Positions 12,056 through 23,176 of a DNA stretch of 64,000 nt are shown in pieces (the first letter of the stretch is position 1; every line of letters starts with the position of its first letter). The stretch covers positions 24,945 to 88,944 of the forward strand of contig QANT01005201.1 of the NCBI GenBank assembly GCA_003254885.1. The letters are read 5' to 3'. Source of the stretch: Purshia tridentata. Taxonomy: Eukaryota > Streptophyta > Magnoliopsida > Rosales > Rosaceae. The notes beneath the pieces are model-generated. The model was given only the letters and a program-made list of their open reading frames with translations, was not told the DNA's origin and ran no database searches. A program made the position numbers and the translations under genes.

Positions 12056-14600
12056 ATGATTACGTTTATGGATTCGAAAGAGAAGGTGAAGGAGGGAGAG
12101 AAGTGCTTGGACCCTCAGCTATGGCACGCCTGTGCAGGAGGCATGGTTCAAATGCCGGGAGTGAATGCCAAGGTGTTCTACTTCCCTCAGGGGCATGCCG
12201 AGCACGCATGTGGCCCTGTCGATTTCAGAAACTGCCAGAGGGTCCCGCCGTACATACTCTGCAGGGTCTCTGCAATCAAGTTCATGGCTGATCCTGAGAC
12301 TGATGAGGTGTATGCAAAAATTAGGCTGGTCCCTTTGGGTGCTAATGAGGCTGGTTATGATGATGATGGAGTTGGAGTTGGAGGGCTTAATGGATCCGAA
12401 GCACAGGATAAACCAGCTTCGTTTGCCAAAACGCTGACCCAATCCGACGCAAACAATGGCGGCGGCTTCTCTGTCCCGCGGTATTGTGCTGAAACCATTT
12501 TTCCGAGGTTGGACTACTCGGCGGATCCGCCTGTGCAGACAATTCTTGCTAAGGACGTTCATGGCGAGACTTGGAAGTTTAGGCACATTTATAGGGGGAC
12601 GCCTAGGAGGCATTTGTTGACCACTGGCTGGAGCACTTTTGTGAACCACAAAAAGCTTGTTGCTGGGGACTCAATTGTGTTTTTGAGGGCGGAGAACGGC
12701 GATCTTTGCGTTGGGATTCGGAGAGCAAAGCGGGGGATTGGAGGTGGACCGGAGTCTTCTTCCGGGTGGAATCCCGCGGGTGGGAATTGCGCGATGCAAT
12801 ATGGAGGCTTCTCGGCTTTTCTGAGGGAGGATGAGAGCAAACTAATCAGAAATGGCAATGGGAATGCCTCGAATTCGAATGGGAGTGTAATGGGGAAGGG
12901 GAAAGTCGGCCCTGAATCGGTTTTAGAAGCTGCAACTCTTGCTGCAAATCGACAGCCCTTCGAGGTTGTTTACTACCCGCGAGCAAGTACTCCCGAGTTC
13001 TGTGTCAAAGCCTCCTTAGTGAAAGCAGCATTGCAGATCCGCTGGTGTCCGGGAATGCGATTCAAGATGGCCTTTGAAACTGAGGATTCGTCGCGGATCA
13101 GTTGGTTCATGGGAACTATATCCTCTGTTCAGGTTGCTGAGCCTCTCCGCTGGCCTGAGTCACCTTGGAGGCTGCTCCAGGTACTTTACAGATCTTTACT
13201 CCTTTCACTTGGCTCTGCTTTATATATGCTTCTTCTGTTCAAGTTTGATCTGTTTATGTATCAGCTTATTAGTTTTTAGATGCTTGTTTATGGTTTCACA
13301 GATAGCTTCACTTTTGATTTTACTGTTCTACAACCAAAATCCCAGTGTCATTTGGACTGCATTATTATTTTTCTGTAGAAATCACTATGTAAGCTTGAAG
13401 TTGACCAAATGGGCTTTACCCCGCTCACGTAGTAAATGTTTTCTAAATTTGGTGACCAATTGCATCCTATGGTTCTCTGAACTCATATGTTGCAGGTTAG
13501 CTGGGATGAACCTGATTTACTTCAAAATGTGAAGCGCGTTAGCCCATGGTTGGTAGAATTGGTATCGAACATGCCCGCCATTCATCTGACACCCTTCTCG
13601 CCGCCCAGGAAGAAGATGAGACTGCCACAACACCCTGATTTCCCATTTGAAGGTCAAATTCCAATGCCAACATTCTCCGGAAACCTCCTTGGACCCAGCG
13701 GCCCCTTCGGTTGTCTGCCCGAAAAAACTCCTGCTGGCATGCAGGGAGCCAGGCATGCTCATTATGGTCTATCCTTATCAGATCTCCACCTCAACAAACT
13801 GCAGACAGGTCTACTTCAGGCTAGTTTCCCGCCACCACTTGATCACGCTGCTACGCCAACCAAAGTTTCCAATAACGTGATGATTCAAAAACCTACCATG
13901 AGCGAGAATGTGTCTTGCATGTTGACAATGGCACATTCCACCCAGACTTCAAAGAAACCAGATGATGTAAAGCCCCCACAACTCATGCTCTTTGGTCAAC
14001 CGATACTTACTGAGCAGCAGATCTCTCTGAGCTGCTCTGGCGATACAGTCTCACCCGTTCTTACTGGAAATAGTTCATCAGATGGGGGCAATGCAGAGAA
14101 AATGGCAAATCTTTCTGAGAATTCTGGATCTGCACTTCACCAACAATGCCTACAAGAGCGCTCATCTTGTGAAGGTTTCCAATGGTACAAGGATACTCGC
14201 CACGAAACTGAACCAAATTCAGAAACTGGTCACTGTAAAGTCTTCATGGAGTCTGAAGATGTAGGCCGCACTCTTGACCTTTCACTGCTTGGTTCCTATG
14301 ATGAATTGTATAGAAAACTGGCAGACATGTTTGGCATAGAAAACTCTGAGATGCTAAACCATGTTCTCTATCGAGACGTCACTGGTGCAGTCAAACACAT
14401 TGGAGATGAACCATTCAGGTATGAATCAACTCCCATTGTTCTTGTAATAAATAATTATTAATTACCTTTTAATTATTAAATGAATGGTTTGTAAGGTAAT
14501 ATGCTGATCAATTTATTGTTGAAGTTGCAGTGACTTCATGAAAACAGCAAGAAGATTGACGATTCTAATGGATTCAGGCAGCAACAATGTAGGAATGTAA
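12056..14600 (+). CDS. ARF10/ARF16: Auxin response factor, ARF10/ARF16 clade (miR160-regulated repressor type)
   Basis: Three exons, 12056-13180, 13496-14418 and 14531-14600, with GT-AG introns, give 705 aa. Order of domains: a plant B3 DNA-binding domain at about residues 123-225 (FAKTLTQSDANNGGGFSVPR through GDLCVGIRRA), the auxin-response (ancillary) domain at about 296-380 (QPFEVVYYPRASTPEFCVKA), a Ser/Pro-rich middle region, and a C-terminal PB1 interaction domain starting near GRTLDLSLLGSYDELYRKL. A miR160-complementary site lies in exon 2. The length matches Arabidopsis ARF10 (693 aa) and ARF16 (670 aa). Family knowledge: these nuclear factors bind auxin-response elements, mostly repress, and control root cap, seed and leaf development under miR160. 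A second in-frame Met lies four codons downstream of the first. ARF10 and ARF16 cannot be told apart reliably by eye; this clade is often labelled ARF18 in Rosaceae. Confidence 0.96.
13735..13755 (+). promoter_or_regulatory. miR160 target site in ARF mRNA
   Basis: The 21 bases TGGCATGCAGGGAGCC+AGGCA are complementary to the conserved plant miR160 sequence, except for one G:U wobble (G where the perfect complement has A). The site falls between the ancillary domain and the PB1 domain, the conserved position in ARF10/16/17-type genes. Pairing at miRNA positions 10 and 11, where cleavage occurs, is intact. Confidence 0.93.
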
Positions 14601-17013
14601 AGAAAGAAAGAATTAAAACCCTGATTGAATTGTACAGCTGGTTGATAAAATCCTCTGTTCCAATGCTGACCTTTTACCCTTCTTCAAGTTCGCGGGAGAA
14701 GCCGCTCTGATCCAATTTTCAAGCTTCCAATCTAAAAAGTTTTTTTAATTTTTCTTCCTTTTGTCCATTACAATATCATTTGCTCAGCAGTTTTGTTGGT
14801 TTTGGCTTTTTCCAGGTTTCTCCCTTCTTTTTCTCCCCTTTTTGGAAAGCCAAATCCTACAAGTACAAGTAGTTTTTGTAGGAGTTGGCATTATTGTACT
14901 TAAAGCCTTTTGATAATTGATTAAGTCTTCTAAGAAGGCATGCTTAATTGAGTGAAAATGTACATTAGATAGACACTGGAACTGAGTTTGAGTAGAAGGA
15001 AATTCCTATTTGTCTTCTTCCATATGTAGTTTGAACTTGCAAGGAAGTGAATGCATTTTGCTTGGTAATTCTAGCCATCTCTTTTACTTCAAGTGTTTGT
15101 TTTTGTGTTCCCCATTATTGCTTTATTAAAGGCCTGGTCTCTTGAAGTTGTAAGCATCACATATTGCAAAGTATTGTATGTGGCATTTTCTATGCCTTTC
15201 TTTCCTTTTTAACTTCGTGGTTGGTGGATCAAGAATTTAAGAATATCCTTTCTTTTCTCTTTTGTGTTATTTTTGTTTCTTTCTTGTATAAATTTTTGAA
15301 ACCATTCTTTTAAGATATTAAACTTTCATATAACGAGTATATACACTCAATGGTGCCTATATCTCGCATCACGTGTACGTAATCGGTAAGTTTTGTTGGA
15401 CACTCAAATATGATTACCAATAAGAAAGGGATCCCAAACTTTGTTGTCAAACGAGTATAATTTAGAAGTGGAGGTGTGCATCATAGAAAAAGAAGGGGGT
15501 TGGTTCCGTGCATGACCAAGAAAAGGAGTTGGTTAAAGGTCTAATCAATGTTCACCATCAGGTTATAAAATACAAGTTTTCAAGGTGAGTTGACTTAATC
15601 CTCTCATAATCATCCCAATTCTCATGGTTTGTTAAAGAGAATCAGATGTTTTACACGACAACAGATTTTCAGGGATTATAATCAAGAATCCCCAGCTACC
15701 ACAAGACTGCCACATGTAATTGAAGAAAATGAAGTTTGTTAGTTGAAAATTTCTACCAATCTTTTTATTTGTGTGACCGAAACTCCAACCTTAAAATGAA
15801 TAAGATAAAACTCATTTATATTCAAAAGTCACTTGTATCTGCACCATAGCAAGATCCTTAGTTTATGTCGGTCGGTGTGGTAGAATGAACCTTGTTTTTA
15901 TGAGCTGAAAATGGAGTTAAAGCCTCAAAAATTGGACTGGATAAGAAGTAAATAAATAAATAAACTAATTGTCCCAATCTTGACGCCACAAAGTGTGGGA
16001 TACTTACTTTATAGTAAATTATTTTAAATTATTTAACTACTACTTGGAAGTTGGAAGTAAAATAATGGTTTTTATTTTTATGGGGATTGCAAAACAAAAA
16101 TTGTCAAACACAAAGTCAATAACCATTACGTGGGGATAAACAAAACAGCAGCAAAGGAGCTGGAAAGCAAAGGCAAAGCTAAAAGCCAAGGCGTAGAAGC
16201 AGAAAGGATTCAAGAAAAAGGAACAAACAAACAAAAACCACATTCTGTCTCTTCATGACTTTAATCCGCCGCACGTGCGAACCCGGCGGGTCCCACATGG
16301 ACCTCCAACTCTCAATAATGGATTCACGTGCGGGCCTTCGTCAGCTGAGCTCGGTAAGAGAAAAACTTTCGCTTCTGTTACGCCGTTTCGTTGACCGCGC
16401 TGTTCCTTTTGCTTTCCCGATTTTCACAATTTTATTACGAAAACGTTGTCGTTTTGTCTTCACTAATAAGTTCACGAACCGGTAACGGGTAACCACCCGG
16501 CGGCCCACTTCTCGGGTCGGACCCACAGCCAGTTATTTCGATTTCTCATTTCACAATTTTATTACGAAAACGTTGTCGTTTTGCCTTCACTAATAAGTTC
16601 ACGAACCGGTAACGGGTCGGACCCACAGCCAGTTATTTCGATTTCTCGTGGTGTCATTGCAATAACAATTGAATTGAATTATATTGTAGTGATCAACTCA
16701 ACTCAGTCGTTTTCCATTTTAAATTAATAGGCAGGGACCAAACACAGGTAATCTCATATGGATAAGTCGTTGGTAGACCCTATCCACAACGGTGTCAAAA
16801 ATGTTTTCATATTGATCAAAGAAAAAGTTAGAAAACCATTTTCTTTGGTAGACAAATTAATGCTCTGTGTTTTTTTTTGGAGAACCACTTTGATTGATAC
16901 TTCTTTTGAAAATGTTGTTAGAAAATATGCACACCAACCCTCGTGATATTGATCTTGAAATTACTTAAATTCTAAAATAGAGAGAATCATAGCAATAATA
17001 TTCGAACTTTATG
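14601..17013. other. ARF 3' region and AT-rich intergenic DNA
   Basis: The ARF 3' UTR probably extends some 300-500 bases past the stop, with T-rich sequence. Beyond it, no gene is supported. The segment holds a CACGTG box at 16323-16328 and a 127-bp tandem duplication at 16423-16648. Confidence 0.55.
16423..16648. repeat. Tandem duplication, 127-bp unit, second copy shortened by 27 bp
   Basis: Copy 1 is 16423-16549 and copy 2 is 16550 to about 16648. They share the TTCACAATTTTATTACGAAA start, the AACGTTGTCGTTTTG core and the CCAGTTATTTCGATTTCTC end, with very few substitutions. Copy 2 lacks 27 bases present in copy 1 after AACGGGT; the deletion ends share CGGGT. Confidence 0.9.
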
Positions 17014-17345
17014 AGTTTATCTCAAGTATCATTTTGGTCAACTAACTTATTTTTTGAATCATATAGTCCACAAACCTTCACATGTGTATCACTTTAGTCA
17101 ATTTCATTTATATTTTTTCGTCAATTAATTTTGGTCGAGTATATTACATTGAGAAAAGAAATAATAGATGAGTTACCAGTTTTACCTTTCAAAATGGCTC
17201 ACATATTTGACATGTGACTCAAATTAATGGAAAAAGTAGATAAAATTGATGGAATAAACTTAAGTGATACACGAGTGAAAATTCAAAGACTATAGAATTC
17301 AAAAAACAAGTTCGTAGACCAAAATAATAATGAGGGTAAAATGCG
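17014..17345. repeat. Long-inverted-repeat MITE-like element (about 330 bp)
   Basis: The left arm, with TCATTTTGGTCAACTAACTT at 17028-17047 continuing through TTTTTTGAATCATATAGTC and GTGTATCACTTTAGT, is matched by the reverse complement of the right arm at about 17255-17342, which reads TTATTTTGGTCTACGAACTT and so on. The similarity decays gradually towards the centre, giving arms of roughly 80-140 bp. No coding capacity. The family is not assigned; Mutator-type foldback elements have this form. Confidence 0.7.
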
Positions 17346-20063
17346 ATGACCATTATTGTTATGTGCTCTTCTAAAATATGTATATCCCAAGAAAAGTGAA
17401 TGCACATGAATTTATTTGAGTATACATGTGAATAACATGTAAAAAAAATAAATAGAAGATAAAAAATGATGCATATGATAGAAGCATTCAATAATAATCT
17501 AATCTACTATTTGGGTTCAATAAAAAGCATATCTTAAAATTAAACTTTTATCATCTCATTTTATCTCACTATATCATTTGAGTTAAAATCTATAAACAAA
17601 AACACCTCTAAATTACATATACATGACTTTGACATTTTGGGTGCGGGTGGGAGTAGGGATGGCTATGGGGCGAGTCGGGGATGGAAATGACATTACCATC
17701 CCCATTTCTGTCGGAGATGGGAATCACTTTACCATCCCCGATAAATAAATCCTTGATCTCTAATTCTCATATTGTTTTCGAAATCATCCCGTATAAGGTC
17801 GGGTCCCCAGGGGGTTATCACCATCCCTAGGTGGGGGGATGGGCATAGCAATTAAAATGTTTGCCTCATTCAATTTGTGCAAGTGGGGGACATTTAATTT
17901 GACAACCCCCGTAGATGAATACCATATTAAGGGGAAAGGGTTGCAAATAGTCAAGTAATGAAGGGGTGGTCAAATACTCAAAGCACAAACAGAGAGGAAA
18001 AAAAAGGAGACAAAAACCCTTCCCAAAGCATTGTTTCTGTCTTTGTTTTTATTTTTTGGTTATAATTACTTTGTTTTCAGTTCCCACTTTCTCCACCATA
18101 CATGGCATGGTTTCTACCTAGAAAATTAAACAAACACTATCCTTCATTCATATATATGAGCCCTTCTTTAGTCCGGAAATCACCATCCAACCATGAAAAT
18201 TATACTCTATTATCAATAATGAATTCTCAAAATTCATTTAAGAATTATAATTGTATTTGTATGACATACATATAACATCATAACTTTTCTTAAATTTTTT
18301 ATAATATACTCTCAAAATCAATCTAAAAGTCACAAGTTTGTGTATAGGACACACGGGTGTGCACCATTATATCAATTATATAAAGTAAAGCATTATTGTA
18401 TATTTGTCTTGGTGTGAGCTGAGGGACCATGAGCATGAGATGAGAGACCATGACCTCCTCCTAGGGATTACTTGACTATAGAAATTTAGAATTACGCCAA
18501 GGAAGTGTCAGTTTTGGAAGTAGGTTTTTTTTTTTTTTTTGGAGTTTTGAGAGATCCAAGTAACGGGAAAAGGGCCAGTGTAGAAGGGACAAGTGCGTCA
18601 TCAACATTATTGTCTAAACTGTCTGTGTCTACTCTGCTACCATATTTGACCTTTAGGGATTAGTAGCCTTTGTTGCCATTTGCCACTTGCCATTTTCCTT
18701 TCTCATTATTTTTGTCTTCTTTCAACTTTCAACACTTCATTATTGCTCATTTGCTCACAACTTCACAAGGCTTTTCTCTTTTTAACCCATTTAAGTATTT
18801 AATTTCATGGATTGATACATTTACCTCAAAATTACAGCCATGTATGTAGATTTTTTTTTTTCTTTTCTTATTCCTTATATGATTTGAATGGTTTGATGAT
18901 TTGTTATCTTTACGAGTAGACATACTTGAGACTAAAATTTGGGTTCTAAAAGTATTTGATGTTAACTACTATATAAGTAAAATGAAAAAACTTCACTTGC
19001 ACAATTCTTGCATACCGATTTTTTTTATCCATTTAATATATTGCCAACTAGTCTAATATTAAAAATCACTTCAATGAATCTCAATTTCTTGTGAAGTGGA
19101 TTAAAAAATGGTGCTGAAATATTTTTATAAAATAGCTATTTCATCCAAAATGAAAAACATGAATTTAACGCAAAAAAACAAAAGAGAAAATAGAAAAGCA
19201 AGACTTTTTTGCAAATTGAAGGGGCTTTTATTACGGTATAATAAGTTAGTAAGTTATGGACCCGCGCACCCGACTTTTCTCAGTTCTGGTTATGGTCCCT
19301 ATCGGGTCCGCGTCTCTTCCTAAAACGACAGAGATTCTGATGACGTGGCAAACTACCACGCCCCCCGTGTGCTGTGGTCCCCACAATCTTTTCCGACCGA
19401 CATGCATATGTATGATTCCGCCATTCACACGTACACGTATCACTGAAAGCGACATGTCGTCTAATTTTTATGTGAGGGCCCGAGGCCTCGAATATTGCCT
19501 TGGGCTAATGCTTAGCTAAGAGATAAGGTTTAATAGAAATGGGTCAGAATCGGCCCACATTTATTTTTCTGGGCCAACATCTACACATTGGTCCACTTAC
19601 TGTTAAGCCACCGTCTCATGTGGATTGAAAATGATAGCACAACAAAGTACTGAGGAAACGGGTTAACGAGTTAATTAAGATTGGTTAATGTTTGATCTCT
19701 TTCAATTAAGCTAGGTCAAAGTTGAAACTCTTTCAATGAATTCAAAGATAGGTTAAAATCTGAGTATGCGAATGTGTATTAATGCATAAATATTTGAAAT
19801 TACATAGGCACCCAGTTTGTGAGGTTCACTTTAGTTTTAATACTCCAGCCATCCATTTAGTGAGCTGGCAGAGAGCAAGAAAAGAACACTGATAAGAATT
19901 TGGTATTGACGGTCAAGATTGGACGGGCACACGATTTTCAGGATAAGCAGGCCTCTACTATTTTGGCAATTTAACAAATGTTACTTAGAAATCTTAAATT
20001 CATTGGGAGGAAGTGAGGATCAAGCACAAAATATACGCATTATGCATAGTCACCACCGCAGAC
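17346..20063. other. Intergenic DNA between the ARF and UBL5 genes
   Basis: AT-rich, with no supported gene. It contains the hAT-type element at 17654-17829. A poly-T run lies at 18523-18540, and a GC-richer patch at about 19250-19450 has CACGT-type words. Small open frames at 19108-19519 have no recognisable domain. Confidence 0.5.
17654..17829. mobile_element. Non-autonomous hAT-like element (176 bp)
   Basis: The left end is TAGGGATGGCTATGGGG and the right end is CCATCCCTA, giving a perfect 9-bp terminal inverted repeat TAGGGATGG. The flanking 8 bp are GGTGGGAG (17646-17653) and GGTGGGGG (17830-17837), a 7 of 8 match, as expected for a hAT target duplication. The interior repeats GGGGATGG and CCATCCCC words and has no open frame. 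Confidence 0.7.
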
Positions 20064-20363
20064 CATCATTAGTACCACTCCAAAGCAAATTCATTCAACA
20101 CAAATATATGAAGTTGACACTGAGATATAGGTAGCCGAAACACTTCATCAACAAGTAGTTTTCAGAAATATATATAAGCTTTCATCATCCTAGGGTTGTT
20201 GCGTTACATACAACACCATTACTACCACTGCAAAGCAAATTCATCCAACATAAATGTATGAAGTTTACATTTAGAAATAGACAGCCGAAGCATTTCATAA
20301 CCAAGTAGTTTTCAGAAACATATAATCTGCACCATCCTACGGTTCGAGTACATTCAACACCAC
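20064..20363. repeat. Diverged tandem duplication, about 150-bp unit
   Basis: The words CAAAGCAAATTCAT (20081 and 20231), TGAAGTT, AGCCGAA and CAAGTAGTTTTCAGAAA recur at a spacing of 150 bp with scattered substitutions and small indels. A third partial start (CATTCAACACCACC) follows at 20351. No coding content. Confidence 0.75.
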
Positions 20364-21494
20364 CTCTTATAGAGACTAAACATTAGCCCCACTGCCAGTG
20401 CATTGTTATCTGAAGGCAAGCACCTGAAAACAAACAAATTTATGTGTTAGTATTCTGAAACTTCAAAAACAAGAAGAAAGCTTGGGATGCACCTTCATCA
20501 TCACCATTAGGCAGAAACAGCCTTGATAAATGATGACAAGTCCTCGACCAAATAACATTTGTATTTACAGAGAAACTATTGAGTGATGCAAGCAAAATTC
20601 AATAGAGCTTAATTGATTTTCTAATATCAGCAAATTGATAACTGCCTTAATGAGCATATATTGAAACAACTTGGACTATTAACATATGCCAGTTTTTAAA
20701 ATAAGTCCAGTATAGAACTAACAATTGAACACAACAAAAACCTCAATAACCCAACATAATCAAATTCATTACGAACCACTCTGAAAACATGCACAGATAG
20801 AGCATCATTTACATAAGCTAGTAGACGCACAGCCTCGGAACACAAGTAAACTCTGAAAAATTAAAGTTGTACAGCACTCCCAACATTAGTTATGGGACTG
20901 GAAAGGAGATTTGTGGGACTCCCCTCACCAACATCCTTGAGAAGTAATTAGGAGTTCCCTTTGATCCACTCTAGAATGAAAACCGAAACTTATAATGAAG
21001 TCATTGAGAAAGATCAAAGTAGTCAGGTCCTTGAAAGGAAAAGTTGTGGCAGGAGATAACATTCAAGTTCCAGTTTACACAATGCAAGCAAATAAGTTTG
21101 CAAGTCCCAGGACACAATAAATACGCAGTTTTTGTGGAGAAGCTCTTTTACCATGTCAAAAATTCATCTTACAAATGGGATGGTGTATGCGGTCCAAAGC
21201 AAAGGGTGGTCTGGCAATTAAAAGGATACAGTTAATGTACAGTACCTATCTCAAGCAATTCTAGTTGGAGCCAGGAAGATCATGCAAAGAGATGATGGTC
21301 TTTGGGCCAAAACGTTTAGATACAAGTATATGAAAGCTACTACTCAGTACTAACTTGGGTTTCTGGGATAAGAAAGTACAGGCTATCTGTAAGGTGCGGC
21401 AGAGAGGCTTAAACTGAAGAGTGGGTAACTCCAGTTTTTCTATTAGCTTAGAGTTTACCAGAAATATGCACTATTAATCTTTGCTTCACTATGT
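20364..21494. other. Non-coding region downstream of UBL5
   Basis: No gene is supported. The gene next to it, UBL5, reads leftwards, so part of this DNA could be its 3' UTR or downstream transcript. No clear protein-like frame was found. Confidence 0.45.
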
Positions 21495-21860
21495 CATAGC
21501 CATAGAATCCAATTTCTTAGCAGCACAACCAAAATTCTGAACTAGTAATGTTTAAATTTGACAAGGAAATTAAGAACTAGTCAAGGCCATAGAACCCAAT
21601 TTCTTTGCGGTACAACCAAGATTAGAACTAGTAATGATTAAAATTCGACAAGGAAATTAAGAACTAATCATGGCCATAGAACCCAATTTCTTTGCGGTAC
21701 AACCAAAATTAGAAATAGTACTGATTAAAATTCGACAAGGAAATTAAGAACTAGCCATAGCCATAGCCATAGCCATAGCCATCGCCATAGCCATCGCCAT
21801 AGCCATAGCCATAGCAACAGAACCCAATTTCTTAGGGGCACAACCAAAATTAAGAACTAG
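21495..21860. repeat. Tandem repeat of about 86 bp (3.5 copies) with an embedded hexamer array
   Basis: The phrase CCATAGAACCCAATTTCTT followed by GCGGTACAACCAA and AAGGAAATTAAGAACTA recurs at about 21500, 21588, 21674 and, shortened, 21815. Between the last two copies lies a GCCATA/GCCATC hexamer array (about 21754-21815, ten units). It sits 150-510 bp past the UBL5 stop codon, so it may be in the 3' UTR of that gene. Confidence 0.85.
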
Positions 21861-22006
21861 CAAATTAAGTAAGATAGGCAAAACCCGAAAGACCCAATCT
21901 GCCCAATAAATTAAAAACCCTAAAACATCCACAGAATTGCAAAAATTGAGTGTAAAGATTAGAAATTTAGCATGAGAGTGGACACAAACGAAGAGAGCCC
22001 GAACCT

Positions 22007-22228
22007 TCAGTTGTAATAGAGCTCAAGGCCCATGCCGTCATGGATTTCGTAGTCCTTGAGAGTGATATGGTCCTTGTAGACGTTGTACCACTTCTGGATT
22101 CGAATCTTGTCGGAGCGGGTACCCGTCTGAGCGGCCACCAGCTTCTTGAGGTCCCCAATGGTGTCGTCCTCGTTGCACTTCACCTTCACCTTCTTCCCCA
22201 GCCGATCGTTAAGCACCACCTCGATCAT
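22007..22228 (-). CDS. UBL5: Ubiquitin-like protein 5 (Hub1/UBL5)
   Basis: A single exon of 73 codons plus stop. The protein starts [18 protein letters not shown] and ends GMGLELYYN, which is diagnostic of UBL5/Hub1: a ubiquitin fold closing in a double Tyr plus one residue instead of the di-Gly needed for conjugation. The whole length is the usual 73 aa. Family knowledge: Hub1 binds spliceosomal proteins non-covalently and modulates pre-mRNA splicing; in animals it also serves in mitochondrial stress signalling. A telo-box-like AACCCTAAACC lies upstream at 22256-22266, as in many plant housekeeping genes. It is divergent to CASPL5A, with about 950 bp between the start codons. Confidence 0.97.
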   Translation of the reverse strand: MIEVVLNDRLGKKVKVKCNEDDTIGDLKKLVAAQTGTRSDKIRIQKWYNVYKDHITLKDYEIHDGMGLELYYN

Positions 22229-23105
22229 CTTCGATTCTCAATGAAAAATAAACTCAACCCTAAACCAACTGAGAGACCCAAAATACCCACAGACAATCGA
22301 GAAAGATTAATATACAACTCTCAGGGACTTTATGGTCTTTTTATATCCTTGCAGAGGACGGTCTTGCCCTCGCCGACTACAAGTTTACTTTCCACCCTTG
22401 TTTCATGTCAATCCTTATTCCTTGTCCCACACGTATTGAGATTTTACAAAAGACTATAGTCTTATAGATACTCATCTTCAAATTATATCATATTTGACAT
22501 TTTACCATCTTAATTAAACTTTTTACACTTGTTCTCAGACAAAAGCTACATATTCAAAACTAATGAAAAAAGTTATTCAAATCCATTATGAATGAATTGA
22601 TTCGGTTTATGTCGGAGAAAAATTCAAACCGGTTAGATTTGTTTGATTCGGAGGTTTTCACACCAATTCGGACTGTATCCCCCAACCCTCATCGTTGTAT
22701 ACAATTATACTCTGTTATAAACAATATTACTTTGGTTATGAATTTATGATAATACGTGCAAGTCACTTGGTCTAAGTTACAAAGAAGCATTATGTAATTG
22801 GCATCTGGGGCAAAAAGGAGTCGTTGCAATTGGTGCACCAAGTCACCAACATCAAAAGTGACAGCAAAAGTGTTGTTGGGTCACTCCACTCACTCATCAC
22901 CGAGTCTGGCAGGAGCAGCACGCCACAGATGACTGATGATGAGAACTAGACAACAAAACCCATCAATTCCATCCATTTCTGATTCGGGTTCTTCTTCTTC
23001 TTCTTCCCCTTCAATTCCTTCACCAAACAAACACCAATTCAGCTGAAAAAGCAGAAATCTTGATTCTCGTTGAGGGAGATGGGATGGTTCTAAGATCACT
23101 GTCTG

Positions 23106-23142
<37 letters not shown>

Positions 23143-23176
23143 TAGACTATAGAGAGAGAGAAAGAGAGCGAGAGCG
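22229..23176. promoter_or_regulatory. Shared intergenic region of the divergent UBL5 and CASPL5A genes
   Basis: About 950 bp separate the two start codons. The UBL5 side has AACCCTAAACC (22256-22266) and pyrimidine/purine leader-like sequence. The CASPL5A side has a GAGTGA hexamer array (23108-23142) and a GA-rich stretch just before its ATG, both probably in the 5' UTR. The middle is AT-rich and featureless. Confidence 0.55.
23108..23142 (+). repeat. (GAGTGA)n array in the CASPL5A leader
   Basis: About six units of a GAGTGA hexamer, 35 bp upstream of the CASPL5A start codon. Confidence 0.9.

Noticed and set aside
12119-12649. 176-codon antisense frame across ARF exon 1
   Set aside because: It is a mirror of the well-supported ARF B3-domain exon, caused by its GC-rich codon pattern. 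No independent domain or promoter was seen.
20335-20355. GGTTCGAGTAC as a tRNA T-loop
   Set aside because: No acceptor stem, D-arm or anticodon arm could be arranged around it.
21744-21932. Minus-strand frame ending in a long Met-Ala repeat
   Set aside because: The repeat is simply the ATGGCT hexamer array read in frame. It lies in the probable 3' region of UBL5, and the rest of the frame has no protein character.
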